Shown: positions 50,524 through 59,540, counted from the stretch's first letter. The stretch: DNA of 64,000 nt from Candidatus Poribacteria bacterium (GCA_958295815.1 OY282374.1:4182682-4246681), one strand, 5' to 3'. The notes: generated from the letters alone by a model not told the origin. Made by a program: numbers and translations.

Positions 50524-50871
50524 TTAACCGCCACTCGATAGTTCCTCAACCGCATCGCTCTCACTATCGAAATGCTCAAAGATACTAACGAGCCGACTGC
50601 GAACAATCAAATTTTTGATGTTTCTCCCGACATTAATGACACCGATACGACCTTTCTTACGGGTCGCAGTAACATGCGCACCCATTAGCGTACCGAGACC
50701 GGAACTGTCCATCATATTAACCCGTTCAAAATTAATCAGGATGCGCGGTTCATCAGAAGCATCTATTTGTGATACGATCGCTTCTCTCAATTCCGACACT
50801 GCCGCACCCATTATTTTCCCACTCGGTTCCAGAATCGCAACGCCATCTTTCTGGCGAATCGTAGTTGCCAT
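50524..50871 (-). CDS. STAS-domain anti-anti-sigma factor (paralogue)
   Basis: 115 residues with the same layout: VAILEPSGKIMGAAVSELREA, ILINFERVNMMDSSGLGTLMGA and IGVINVGRNIKNLIVRSRLVS. The DSSGLG phosphosite is intact. GGAGAAAATC precedes the ATG. With 50047-50397 it forms a tandem pair, giving three STAS proteins in 7 kb, two with canonical sites. Confidence 0.92.
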   Translation of the reverse strand: MATTIRQKDGVAILEPSGKIMGAAVSELREAIVSQIDASDEPRILINFERVNMMDSSGLGTLMGAHVTATRKKGRIGVINVGRNIKNLIVRSRLVSIFEHFDSESDAVEELSSGG

Positions 50872-51208
50872 GATTTTCTCCTTCGCATTGGCTTGAAAAC
50901 TGAAAATATTAACCCACTTTCTGTTAATTTTACATTATTTCAAATTATTTGTCAACTCGCATTTTAGGCGTTTTACCATTTTAACCAAATTCACCAGAAA
51001 AGGTTTACCTCGTTCAAAGTTCAGAAACTTTACTTCAGATTTAATTTGACTCCTAAGTCAAATTAACATATAGTTATGTCATATCAACGTATAAATAATA
51101 ATAGACTATATAAAATATAGACTATATAAAAATGATTTTTACGTGAGCGAATATGCCACTTTGCCCAGATATCAACTTAGGTACGCACCGTTAATAGAAA
51201 GGAACGCA
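50872..51208. other. AT-rich intergenic region before radC
   Basis: 337 bp between the divergent STAS and radC genes. It contains a 16-bp tandem repeat (ATAGACTATATAAAAT, copies at about 51101 and 51117) just before radC, whose TATAAA units may serve as -10 elements. Nothing else seen. Confidence 0.5.
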
Positions 51209-51955
51209 GTGTATAACCCAAACGCTATACGAATTAAAGACCTCCCTAAAGATGAACGTCCGCGTGAGAGGCTTCGTAAATACGGACCAGAAAATCTAAG
51301 AGACTCAGACCTTTTGGCTATCATCCTTAAGAGCGGCACTAAAGGTGCAACAGCCGTTCAACTCGGCGAGCAGATCCTTACGGCATTTGAAGGTGATTTG
51401 AAGCGGATGGCAGACAATAACTCCAAGCAATTTGAGAAAATCAAAGGTGTTGGTGAGGCAAAGGCAGCACAGATTGTCGCCGCTTTCGAACTCGGAAAAC
51501 GGTTGGCACGTTTTCACGCAAATCGCGATAAAATCACATCTCCAAGCGACGTCGCAGACCTAATGATGTCCAAAATGCGGTATCTACAGAAGGAAATTGT
51601 TTGTGTCTTGTGCCTTGATACCAAAGGCGGCATAACAACTAAAGGTATTACAGGGAATCATAGTGATGATTTGACTTGGGGGAAAAAATTGTCAGAGACC
51701 ACAGTCTTTGAAGGGACACTCAACGCCAGTGTTTTTCATCCTCGCGAAATTTTTCGATTCGCAATTGAGGAATCAGCGAACTCAATCGTCCTTGTCCATA
51801 ACCATCCGTCCGGCGATCCACAACCGAGTCAAGAAGATATTCGAGCAACCAAACAATTGATTGAAGCGGGAAACCAGATCGGAATTAAAGTGTTGGATCA
51901 TGTCGTCATCGGTGATGGAATCTTTGTCAGCTTGAAGGAGGAAGGTTTCATTTAA
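51209..51955 (+). CDS. radC: RadC/JAB-domain protein
   Basis: 248 residues. An N-terminal UPF0758/RadC helix-hairpin-helix region (IKDLPKDERPRERL, GVGEAKAAQIVAAFELGKRL) leads into a JAMM/MPN metal-dependent domain with HNHPSGDPQPSQED and DHVVIGDG. Once named for DNA repair, the true role is unclear; the motif is that of a zinc isopeptidase-like fold. Start placed at GTG 51209 with AAAGGAA in front, which matches the usual RadC N-terminus; an earlier GTG at 51143 has no ribosome site. Convergent with rlmB, only 5 bp apart. Confidence 0.94.
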   Translation: MYNPNAIRIKDLPKDERPRERLRKYGPENLRDSDLLAIILKSGTKGATAVQLGEQILTAFEGDLKRMADNNSKQFEKIKGVGEAKAAQIVAAFELGKRLARFHANRDKITSPSDVADLMMSKMRYLQKEIVCVLCLDTKGGITTKGITGNHSDDLTWGKKLSETTVFEGTLNASVFHPREIFRFAIEESANSIVLVHNHPSGDPQPSQEDIRATKQLIEAGNQIGIKVLDHVVIGDGIFVSLKEEGFI

Positions 51956-51960
51956 GGGAT

Positions 51961-52707
51961 TCAAACAGGTTCTAAGGTACGCTGGCGAAGCACCTCGTAT
52001 AAGAGAACGCCCGCTGCAACCGAAACGTTGAGGGATTCAATCTGTCCCAACATCGGTAAGTGGACGAGATAATCACATTTCTCCTTCACGAGTCTCCGAA
52101 TGCCCTTACCCTCACTCCCCAAAACGAGGCACAACGGAACGCTGAAATCTGCTTCGGTATACGAACAGGAAGCGTCCCCAGAAGAACCCACAACCCAGAC
52201 GCCTGCCTTTTTAAGGGCATCTACGGTTTGCGCAATATTCGCCACTCTCACAATAGGCACATGCTCAGACGCACCTGCTGAGGCTTTGTGTACAGCCGGC
52301 GTGATACCAACAGCACGGTTCTTTGGAATAAGAACAGCATCGGCGTTAGCAGCATCAGCTGTTCGGAGAACCGCACCAAGATTCCTCGGATCTTGGACAC
52401 CATCCAACATTACCAACAAGGCATCGCTCTCGTTGCCCTGTATCTTCGCAAGTATTGATGACAGATCACTATAGCGAGTCAGGTTGACGAGTGCAATAAC
52501 ACCTTGATGCGGCACCGACGATTCGAGCCTATCCAATTCACGCCGTGTGCAGCGTTTTACCGGAACACCTGCCTGTTTAGCCTGCGCAATAATGTGGCGG
52601 ATACGTGAATGCGTATTCCCTTCAGCAATCCAAATTTTCTCGACATAACGAGGACGGTGTTGCAGATATTCGATGACTGGATTTCTGCCAACAATGTATT
52701 CGGACAT
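51961..52707 (-). CDS. rlmB: 23S rRNA (guanosine-2'-O)-methyltransferase RlmB / TrmH family
   Basis: 248 residues, SPOUT methyltransferase with the N-terminal substrate-binding domain (YIVGRNPVIEYL, KRCTRRELDRL, HQGVIALV). The knotted SAM domain follows: LDGVQDPRNLGAVLRTADAA, KASAGASEHVPI, LVLGSEGKGIRRLV, PMLGQIESLNVSVAAGVLLYE. RlmB modifies G2251 in the peptidyl-transferase loop. The whole consensus is intact. It follows a hairpin with T-rich tail, so read-through from the upstream genes may be limited. Confidence 0.95.
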   Translation of the reverse strand: MSEYIVGRNPVIEYLQHRPRYVEKIWIAEGNTHSRIRHIIAQAKQAGVPVKRCTRRELDRLESSVPHQGVIALVNLTRYSDLSSILAKIQGNESDALLVMLDGVQDPRNLGAVLRTADAANADAVLIPKNRAVGITPAVHKASAGASEHVPIVRVANIAQTVDALKKAGVWVVGSSGDASCSYTEADFSVPLCLVLGSEGKGIRRLVKEKCDYLVHLPMLGQIESLNVSVAAGVLLYEVLRQRTLEPV

Positions 52708-52710
52708 TTT

Positions 52711-52740
52711 AAAAGAAAAGGGACAGAATTATCTGTCCCT
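52711..52740 (-). terminator. Intrinsic terminator between the Zn-ribbon gene and rlmB
   Basis: Perfect 9-bp stem AGGGACAGA / TCTGTCCCT with a 4-nt loop. On the minus strand it is followed by TTTCTTTT, only a few bases before the rlmB start. Confidence 0.72.
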
Positions 52741-52757
52741 ATAAATTAATCCTATAA

Positions 52758-52997
52758 TTAATCACCACGGACAAATTTGACATCCGGTCCGCGTGGTGTA
52801 ATCTTGATATCCGGGTCAGCCTCTTGGCACTGGACGCAAGTGATGTCCCCAACGTTCGTATTCTCCATGCGCGGTGCAAGTTTTCCCAACTTAAATACGA
52901 ACGCTAAAACTTCGTCTGCCGGGATCTTTCCATCACATCCATCGCAACGGATAGCTTCCCCCGACTTAACCTTCTCCAAAAGCTCTGATGCTTTCAT
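52758..52997 (-). CDS. Small zinc-ribbon protein
   Basis: 79 residues from ATG 52997 (AAAGGGAAG upstream; an ATG eight codons earlier is the alternative). Four cysteines form two knuckles, IRCDGCDGKI and ITCVQCQEAD, 35 residues apart, a typical zinc-ribbon spacing. The rest is charged, with no membrane segment. It comes 33 bp after iolD and could be part of that transcript. Function unknown. Confidence 0.68.
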   Translation of the reverse strand: MKASELLEKVKSGEAIRCDGCDGKIPADEVLAFVFKLGKLAPRMENTNVGDITCVQCQEADPDIKITPRGPDVKFVRGD

Positions 52998-53030
52998 AGC
53001 TTCCCTTTCGCCGAGAGGCATTCAATTCGC

Positions 53031-54896
53031 CTACAGGAAATAACGCTCTTTCTTTCTTTCAGACTCGTATTCTTCATACGCCTCTTGCGCACTGTCAACT
53101 TCGGAAACTTCTGCGATGGGCACATCCCACCAAGATTCATATCGCGGAACCCCTTCGTAGTAGTCCACATCAATCTTCACAACGGTTGTGTGCTCCGCTT
53201 CGCGCGCCTCATGTAGTCCCGCTTTCAGACTCTGTAGCGTCGTCGCTTCGATTACCTTGGCACCGAGGCTCGCGGCATTCGCTGCAAGATCCACTGGTAA
53301 AAAGTCGCCTGCGAGTTGACCTGTTTCCTCCTCGCGGTAGCGGAAACGGGTGGCGAATCCCTGCGCGCCTGTTGCGCGAGACAGTCCTCCGATACTACTA
53401 TGCCCTTCGTTGTTCACAAGCACAACAATCAGTTTATACCCCTCCTGAATTGATGTGATAATTTCCTGTGCTAACATCAGGTACGAGCCATCACCCACCA
53501 TCACATAGACATCGCGGTTCGGATCTGCCATTTTGATGCCTAACCCACCAGCAATTTCATATCCCATACACGAATAGCCGTATTCCAAATGGTACTGTTT
53601 TGGATTACGGGTTCGCCACAATTTGTGTAGGTCACCAGGCAGGCTCCCCGCTGCACAAACCATAACATCTTCAGGACGCGAAAATTCGTTGACAACCCCA
53701 ATTACCTCGCTCTGGCTTGGTAAGGGTCCATGTCCGAGGTGATAAAGTCGATCGACTTCCGCCTCCCATTCGTCCCGATATTTCTCGATCTGTGCGGCGT
53801 AATTTGCATCAACACGATAGTTCCCAACAGCAGCCGTCAGCTCCTCAAGTGTGACACGCGCATCTGCAACAAGCGGTAAAGCAGCATGCTTATACGCATC
53901 AAATTCAGCAATATTAATATTAATAAAACGCACATCAGGATTCTGGAAAGCAGTTTTAGAAGCAGTTGTGAAATCGCTCAAGCGTGTGCCGATAGCTATC
54001 ACTAAATCAGCCTCCCGCGCCGTGATATTTGCGCCGGGTGTGCCAGTCGCACCTATTGCACCGAGATTCTGTGAATGATTATACGGTAGCGACCCTTTTC
54101 CTGCGAAGGTTTCACCAACCGGAATACCCGTCTGCTCCACAAATTGAGCGAGTTGCGCTGTAGCTTCGCCGTAGATAACACCGCCACCGGCAATGATCAA
54201 CGGACATTTGCTCTCACGGATCCATGACACTGCGCGGTTGAACAGATTCACATCCGCACGCGGGCGTGATATAGTATAAACCTTTTTCTCAAAAAGCTGT
54301 GAAGGATAATCGTACGCCTCGGCTTGGACATCTTGAGGAAGTGCTAAAGTTACAGTCCCCGTATCTGCCTGGGACGTCAACACACGCATTGCCTCCGGTA
54401 ACGCTGTGATGATCTGTTCTGGGCGATTAATCCGATCCCAGTAACGCGAAATCGGCTTGAAGCAATCATTCACTGAATAATCTTGTGAACTCGATGACTC
54501 CAACTGCTGCAAAACCGGAGCAACTAATCGGGTGGAAAATATGTCGCCCGGTAATAAAAGAACCGGCAATCGGTTAATTGTCGCACCCGCAGCACCTGTA
54601 AGCATATTTGTCGCTCCCGGTCCAATAGAACTTGTGCAAGCAAAAGCCCGGAGGCGATTGCTCATCTTGGCAAAGGCAGCAGCGGTATGCACCATCGATT
54701 GTTCATTTCGTGTCTGATAGAACCGAAATGAATCGGAATACTGATGTAGGGCTTGTCCAATACCAGCAACATTTCCGTGACCGAAGATCCCAAACATACC
54801 AGCAAAAAACTGGGTTTCAGTTCCATCTCGCTCAACGTATTGTTGTTGAAGAAATTGAACGATGGCTTGTCCCATCGTAAGTTTTTGTGTTTTCAT
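53031..54896 (-). CDS. iolD: IolD-like ThDP-dependent trihydroxycyclohexanedione hydrolase
   Basis: Thiamine-diphosphate enzyme of inositol catabolism that opens the ring of 3D-(3,5/4)-trihydroxycyclohexane-1,2-dione to 5-deoxy-glucuronate. 621 residues from ATG 54896, matching the family; the frame extends 60 codons further back over non-homologous sequence that overlaps iolC. Evidence: FFAGMFGIFGHGNVAGIGQA (IolD-specific opening), YQTRNEQSMVHTAAAFAKMS with the catalytic Glu, SSIGPGATNMLTGAAGAT, and the ThDP/Mg motif VMVGDGSYLMLAQEI ... VVLVNNEGHSSIGGL. Upstream on the same strand are iolC and an aldolase. Confidence 0.93.
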   Translation of the reverse strand: MKTQKLTMGQAIVQFLQQQYVERDGTETQFFAGMFGIFGHGNVAGIGQALHQYSDSFRFYQTRNEQSMVHTAAAFAKMSNRLRAFACTSSIGPGATNMLTGAAGATINRLPVLLLPGDIFSTRLVAPVLQQLESSSSQDYSVNDCFKPISRYWDRINRPEQIITALPEAMRVLTSQADTGTVTLALPQDVQAEAYDYPSQLFEKKVYTISRPRADVNLFNRAVSWIRESKCPLIIAGGGVIYGEATAQLAQFVEQTGIPVGETFAGKGSLPYNHSQNLGAIGATGTPGANITAREADLVIAIGTRLSDFTTASKTAFQNPDVRFININIAEFDAYKHAALPLVADARVTLEELTAAVGNYRVDANYAAQIEKYRDEWEAEVDRLYHLGHGPLPSQSEVIGVVNEFSRPEDVMVCAAGSLPGDLHKLWRTRNPKQYHLEYGYSCMGYEIAGGLGIKMADPNRDVYVMVGDGSYLMLAQEIITSIQEGYKLIVVLVNNEGHSSIGGLSRATGAQGFATRFRYREEETGQLAGDFLPVDLAANAASLGAKVIEATTLQSLKAGLHEAREAEHTTVVKIDVDYYEGVPRYESWWDVPIAEVSEVDSAQEAYEEYESERKKERYFL

Positions 54897-55005
54897 GAAA
54901 ATCTTTGCGCGTTTTCCGCAAGGGAAACTGCTACTCCTTTGAAAAATAGTATGGTGTATAGAAATTGAGGCACGAAAACATAGCCTACAAGACCGGAGAT
55001 CGCTA

Positions 55006-56010
55006 TTACCAGCCACCACGCTCCGCGACAAACTCATCAACTTCAGGCATCGTCGGCATAAAGTTAGCACAGCCATGCCGTGTTACGACAATTGCACCGG
55101 TGGCATTGCCAAGGCGGGCAGATTTTTCCCAACCCCAATCGCTGAGATTACCATAGATAAAGCCACTGGCGAAGGCATCTCCGGCACCCAAGGTATTGTA
55201 AACTTCTACAGGAAAAGGTGCAGCGTGAATAATTTCACCGCTCGTCAGATAGACATCTGCCCCCTCAACACCACGCTTCACTATCAAGGCATCTGGACCA
55301 GCACCTAAGAGCGTTTCAATCGCTATCGTCATATCGCCTTCAATCGTAGGATTCGAGATTTGGGAGTGTTCAATCGTGAGTTGCGAAAGATTTGTGAGCG
55401 TAGCCGCCTTGATCTCCTCTTCCGTGCCGATCGCAATATCAATATAACGTAAGGCAGATCGCACTACAACACCGAATGCTCTTGGGTCGTGCCACTGATC
55501 TGCCCGAAAATCAAGATCCAAAAAGACCTGCTTACCCATCGCTTGTGCTTGTTCCGCAGCATAGAGCGTGGCACTACGACTCGGTTCCTTGCTCAAACCC
55601 GTCCCAGATATTAGCACCGCTCGACTCTCAGAAATCGGTGCAGCAAGAACATCATCAATTGTGATCTCAATATCCGCGCAGTTATCACGATAATAGATTA
55701 ACGGGAACCGATCGGGTGGCTCAATACCGAGGACAACAGCACTTGTCCGATACCCAGGCTTGCAAGGAATAAACTGTGTTTCAACGCCTTCTTCCTCTAA
55801 AAACTTAAACAGAAATTCTCCGACTGGATCCTCGCCGACAGCAGTTAGTAACGCAGCCTGAAGCCCAAGCCTCTGTACACCTACACTGATGTTGGTAGGA
55901 CACCCGCCAACGAAGGCACCAAAACTCTTGATGTCAGTGAACGGGGCTCCGATGTCATTGGCATAGAGATCTAAAGAACTCCGTCCGATTGTAAGAATAT
56001 CGTAAGTCAT
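55006..56010 (-). CDS. iolC: 5-dehydro-2-deoxygluconokinase (IolC), PfkB family
   Basis: Kinase phosphorylating 5-dehydro-2-deoxygluconate in inositol breakdown. 334 residues. Motifs: TIGRSSLDLYAND, FVGGCPTNISVGVQRLGL, YYRDNCADIEI and the PfkB signature NTLGAGDAFASGFIYG with catalytic Asp. The family is PfkB beyond doubt; IolC is chosen because the opening GRSSxDLY and GGCPTNIAVG patterns are those of IolC and iolD follows. Start taken at ATG 56010, with another ATG directly before it; the longer frame reaches a TTG at 56040 that overlaps the stop of the aldolase gene. Confidence 0.9.
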   Translation of the reverse strand: MTYDILTIGRSSLDLYANDIGAPFTDIKSFGAFVGGCPTNISVGVQRLGLQAALLTAVGEDPVGEFLFKFLEEEGVETQFIPCKPGYRTSAVVLGIEPPDRFPLIYYRDNCADIEITIDDVLAAPISESRAVLISGTGLSKEPSRSATLYAAEQAQAMGKQVFLDLDFRADQWHDPRAFGVVVRSALRYIDIAIGTEEEIKAATLTNLSQLTIEHSQISNPTIEGDMTIAIETLLGAGPDALIVKRGVEGADVYLTSGEIIHAAPFPVEVYNTLGAGDAFASGFIYGNLSDWGWEKSARLGNATGAIVVTRHGCANFMPTMPEVDEFVAERGGW

Positions 56011-56036
56011 CATTTCTTTCGTAACGTAATTCTCGT

Positions 56037-56810
56037 TCAAGAGCGCACCGCATTTCTAAACTTTTCACTTTCCTCGGCAAATTTACAGGTTAATAGAAAA
56101 GCATCATTTCCGCACGCTATTAACTGAACTCCCAGTCTTAACCACTGTTCACCACTTTCAAAGTTGTTCACATAACAACCCAGCGGAACATTGTGCCGCT
56201 GGGTGAGTGTGATGACTTTCTTTATTGCATCTAAAAGCAACGGATGCTCCAGTTCACCGGAAATCCCCATAGAGGTGGATAAATCATACGGACCGATGAA
56301 CACAACATCTAACCCACCAGTCGTGAGGATGTCCTCTAAGTTTTCGACAGCTTTGACGGTCTCAATTTGCCCTATGCAGAGAATCTCCTCATTCGCCTGA
56401 CGTACGTATTCACGGGTATCAAGTTTCGTAAAGTCCCCATAGTCAGTATGTCCAATACCAAAGGCAACGCCTCGATCGCCTTCAGGCGCGTATTTCGTCC
56501 ATTTTCGGATTTTTTCGAGATCTTCACCCGACTCAACCCGTGGAATCATGACCCCTGTTGCCCCCGCATCAAGGATACGAGAAACAAAGTGGCGTTCCAG
56601 TACCGGAACACGGACAATACACGGCAAATTTGCCCCACGTGCATCTCGAACTATTCGTCCAACGGTTTCTATAGAAAACGAACTATGTTCCAGATCAGCG
56701 ATAACAAAGTCCGCGCCAGCACTCGCCAGAAGGGTTGCTATTGCGGAACCCCCGAATTCAAGTACAAACGTTCCTATGAGTACCTCTCCGCGTTTTAAAG
56801 ATGCCTTCAC
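56037..56810 (-). CDS. HpcH/HpaI-type class II aldolase
   Basis: 257-residue pyruvate-dependent aldolase of the HpcH/HpaI/citrate-lyase-beta family, e.g. 2-keto-3-deoxy-sugar or 4-hydroxy-2-oxo-acid cleavage. Motifs: GADFVIADLEHSSFS, GATGVMIPRVESGEDL, IGQIETVKAVENLEDIL (metal ligand Glu) and LDVVFIGPYDLSTSMG (metal ligand Asp). GTG start with GAGGAG seven bases upstream. In inositol pathways the aldolase step is usually done by IolJ; a HpcH enzyme may replace it here, or it may act on another sugar acid. Substrate not determinable. Confidence 0.88.
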   Translation of the reverse strand: MKASLKRGEVLIGTFVLEFGGSAIATLLASAGADFVIADLEHSSFSIETVGRIVRDARGANLPCIVRVPVLERHFVSRILDAGATGVMIPRVESGEDLEKIRKWTKYAPEGDRGVAFGIGHTDYGDFTKLDTREYVRQANEEILCIGQIETVKAVENLEDILTTGGLDVVFIGPYDLSTSMGISGELEHPLLLDAIKKVITLTQRHNVPLGCYVNNFESGEQWLRLGVQLIACGNDAFLLTCKFAEESEKFRNAVRS

Positions 56811-56821
56811 AAATTGCTCCT

Positions 56822-58765
56822 CTAACTTTGAACAGGGATTTCCGACATAAGTTTTTGTGCTTCGCTCACCATCTTCGTGGGTGCAGACATTTTTTCACCG
56901 ATCGCCAAAATCAACATATAATAATCGTAAGCCGTCTGCAGCTCACGATTAAGGTGCGCACTCTCAGCGGCGTTGAAATAGCAGACAGTTGCCATTCTGT
57001 GGCATTCTTCGACGAGCGTAGGTAGATTTGCATAATTATGATTGAAGGCAGCAAGAATATAAGATTTTCCAGCTTCTTCCCACGAGCGTTGGAGCTCAAA
57101 TTGCCGTCCAAGGCGAGTGTAGTAAATCCCGCCGTTCTTGGCGTTCCTCCGGGCGAGTCGGTACTTCTCCGCAACGGTGTAAGCGAATCTGGCGCGCGTA
57201 TAACAGTTGGCGACAAGTTCCAAATGGTCTTCTCTGAGGAAGCCGCGAGCCTGCTTTTGATAGAACTTTCCGAGTCTCTTATAAAGCGTGTGGCACTGAC
57301 GCATTCGACCTTGCTGCTGGAAAATCTGGATCTTTTGGAAGATGTGAAACGCTTCTTCCTCGTGTGGATATTGGATATCAATATGAACCTGATCCAGCAA
57401 AAATTCAGGAGACGCCTCCTCAATTATCATTCGATAGCTGCCCGATACTTTGACTTGCGGTTGGATCGGGTCTATCTCGGTCTCGGTTTCTGGCTCTTCA
57501 CTGATAAGTTCTTGATGCTCAAGCCATGTACGAAGGACAGTCGCCTCGTTATCTGGCAACTTCTGAATGAGTGTGACAATCTCTTCAACTGTCGGACCCC
57601 CTACCAGAGGTGGGGTTGCAGTATTAAGATGCTGAAAGAGGCCATCCACTGCTTTAGTCAATCCTTGGTCGTCTACACAAAGACGAGTCGCTTTGTGGAT
57701 CTCTTCAAGGACACCTGGATAGTTCTGGCTTTCAATATAACGCGCAGCGAGGCTATAATGTTTGTGGAATTGAGTAATCAACTTCTCGCGCTTACTTGCT
57801 TCCTCTTTCTGCCGTCGCTGAAAAAAGAGGTTCTGATTCATCCGCTCGGCGGCTTCAAGCGGCAAACGAAAGATTTTTCGGTACCGTTCAAGGGCTTCTG
57901 CTAATCTCGGGTTGCTGGAATTCACACTCGCATCAATAAGCTGCGATGCCTGCTTGACATACTCATCCCGCCGGATGCGATCTAATTCGTCGTACATTTC
58001 GGTTGCGTTCTGATGGCGCTCAGGGAGTTGTCGATGGAGTGCCTTCTCTAAAAAATTTCGGAGCACCTCTGGACACCTGTCAATCTCCTCTATTTCTCCG
58101 GCAGCCTTCTTTTTATCCATTTCCCTATTTTCACCTGAAAATGGAAAGCGTCCCGTCACCGCTTGATACAAAATGAGTGCTGTGGAATAGAGATCGGCGC
58201 GATAGTCATAAGACCCATAGTGTTGTTCGGGTGCCATATACCTTCGAGTTCCCGCCATAGTTTCAGCAAATTCAGTCGTTTCGCTGAAGATGCGAGCAAT
58301 ACTAAAATCAGCAACCTTCGCCTTCTTGTCGGTCGTGAGTAAGATATTTTGTGGCTTGATATCGCGATGCATAATCTTGTGAGCATGCGCTTCCTTCAGA
58401 CCGCGGCAGATATCCAAACCAATATTGATTGTATCCGTCAGCGGAAGCGGACCTTCCTGCATGAGCTCATGCAAGCTCTTTCCCTCAACATATTCCATCA
58501 CAATCCAAGCAACGTAATCATCCGTACCCGGCTCAACTGTATGGATTGAGACGATATTAGGGTGTCCCCAAATCTTCGACATCGCTTGAAATTCATTGAG
58601 TAAGAACTTCATTCTACTCGCTGGATAAGCTGTTTTTGCTAAGGCTTTAATCGCAACATCCCGGTTCGTCATCTCTTCGCGGGCGCGAAAAACCGACGAG
58701 AATCCTCCTGAATTCAGAAACTCCAGCAATCTATATTTGCCTAAAATCAATTGATCAATTTGCAT
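56822..58765 (-). CDS. Serine/threonine protein kinase with large helical C-terminal region
   Basis: 647 residues, cytoplasmic. An N-terminal eukaryotic-like kinase domain (about 1-270) has glycine loop LNSGGFSSVFRA, VAIKAL lysine, HRDIKPQN catalytic loop, GTRRYMAPEQ and the DLYS motif. The magnesium-binding triplet, normally DFG, reads DFS (VADFSIARIF). The rest is alpha-helical with TPR-like features (FAYTVAEKYRLARR, SWEEAGKSYILAAFNHNY), fit for partner binding. No transmembrane segment. The DFG-to-DFS change keeps the metal-binding Asp, so activity is possible. Lies just upstream of the aldolase gene (11 bp), likely cotranscribed. ATG 58765 is favoured over one ten codons up by homology to kinase starts. 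Confidence 0.9.
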   Translation of the reverse strand: MQIDQLILGKYRLLEFLNSGGFSSVFRAREEMTNRDVAIKALAKTAYPASRMKFLLNEFQAMSKIWGHPNIVSIHTVEPGTDDYVAWIVMEYVEGKSLHELMQEGPLPLTDTINIGLDICRGLKEAHAHKIMHRDIKPQNILLTTDKKAKVADFSIARIFSETTEFAETMAGTRRYMAPEQHYGSYDYRADLYSTALILYQAVTGRFPFSGENREMDKKKAAGEIEEIDRCPEVLRNFLEKALHRQLPERHQNATEMYDELDRIRRDEYVKQASQLIDASVNSSNPRLAEALERYRKIFRLPLEAAERMNQNLFFQRRQKEEASKREKLITQFHKHYSLAARYIESQNYPGVLEEIHKATRLCVDDQGLTKAVDGLFQHLNTATPPLVGGPTVEEIVTLIQKLPDNEATVLRTWLEHQELISEEPETETEIDPIQPQVKVSGSYRMIIEEASPEFLLDQVHIDIQYPHEEEAFHIFQKIQIFQQQGRMRQCHTLYKRLGKFYQKQARGFLREDHLELVANCYTRARFAYTVAEKYRLARRNAKNGGIYYTRLGRQFELQRSWEEAGKSYILAAFNHNYANLPTLVEECHRMATVCYFNAAESAHLNRELQTAYDYYMLILAIGEKMSAPTKMVSEAQKLMSEIPVQS

Positions 58766-58880
58766 AACAGCATCTTCAAAGAGGATAAGATACAATTAGA
58801 GAAGGTAAGATACACTTTATAACAATAAAATTAACAGAATTAACATTAATTGTCAACAAAAAAATCAATTTTTAGTAAAC

Positions 58881-59540
58881 CTAAGCTGAATCAATGCCTG
58901 AACGGGCACGTTGGACCTCGGCACTCAGTTTTTTAGCTCTCTCTGTGAGAGCTTCAAATCTCCTTGCTTCAATCAGTTGATTATTAACCAAAGCACTTCC
59001 AACTCCCAAAGCTGTGGAACCTGCACTGATAAACTCAGCAGCGTTTTCGGCATTGATACCTCCCGTTGGAACAAGTGGTATATGAGGCAGCGGTGCTTTT
59101 ACATCTTTGATATAGGTAGGACCGACGCCACTTGATGGAAATACTTTGACATAATCCGATCCAGCTTCCCACGCCATCAAAATCTCTGTTGGCGTAAAGG
59201 CACCCGGAATAACGACCTTGCCATAGCGGTTACAGATCTCAATTACATCCGTCTTGGTAACCGGGCTGACAATGAATTCCGCGCCTGCCAGCATCACGGC
59301 GCGCGCAGTTTCTGCATCCAGAACTGACCCAGCACCAACGAGGATAGAATCTCCATACGCTGATGATACGTCGCTAATTACTTGCAACGCATTCGGCGTC
59401 GTCATCGTCACTTCAATTACGTCGACACCACCGGCATGGATCGCAGCAGCAGCATCAATCAATTCATTTGCACTATTCGCACGAATTATAGCGACGATAC
59501 CACACGCTTCAATACGTCGCATCTGTTCTAACTTTGTCAT
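58881..59540 (-). CDS. eda: KDPG / 4-hydroxy-2-oxoglutarate aldolase
   Basis: 219-residue class I aldolase cleaving 2-keto-3-deoxy-6-phosphogluconate to pyruvate and glyceraldehyde-3-phosphate. Motifs: GIVAIIRANSANELIDAAA, VIEVTMTTPNAL (general-base Glu), VGAGSVLDAETA, and the Schiff-base lysine in SDYVKVFPSSGVGP, then VPTGGINAENA. Start at ATG 59540, with GAGG six bases upstream; the frame opens earlier at 59594 without support. Fits a sugar-acid pathway with the neighbouring inositol-type genes. Confidence 0.93.
   Translation of the reverse strand: MTKLEQMRRIEACGIVAIIRANSANELIDAAAAIHAGGVDVIEVTMTTPNALQVISDVSSAYGDSILVGAGSVLDAETARAVMLAGAEFIVSPVTKTDVIEICNRYGKVVIPGAFTPTEILMAWEAGSDYVKVFPSSGVGPTYIKDVKAPLPHIPLVPTGGINAENAAEFISAGSTALGVGSALVNNQLIEARRFEALTERAKKLSAEVQRARSGIDSA

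Noticed and set aside
57038..57904. A 288-codon frame on the plus strand
   Set aside because: Lies wholly opposite the C-terminal region of the Ser/Thr kinase, whose frame is clearly coding; antisense shadow.
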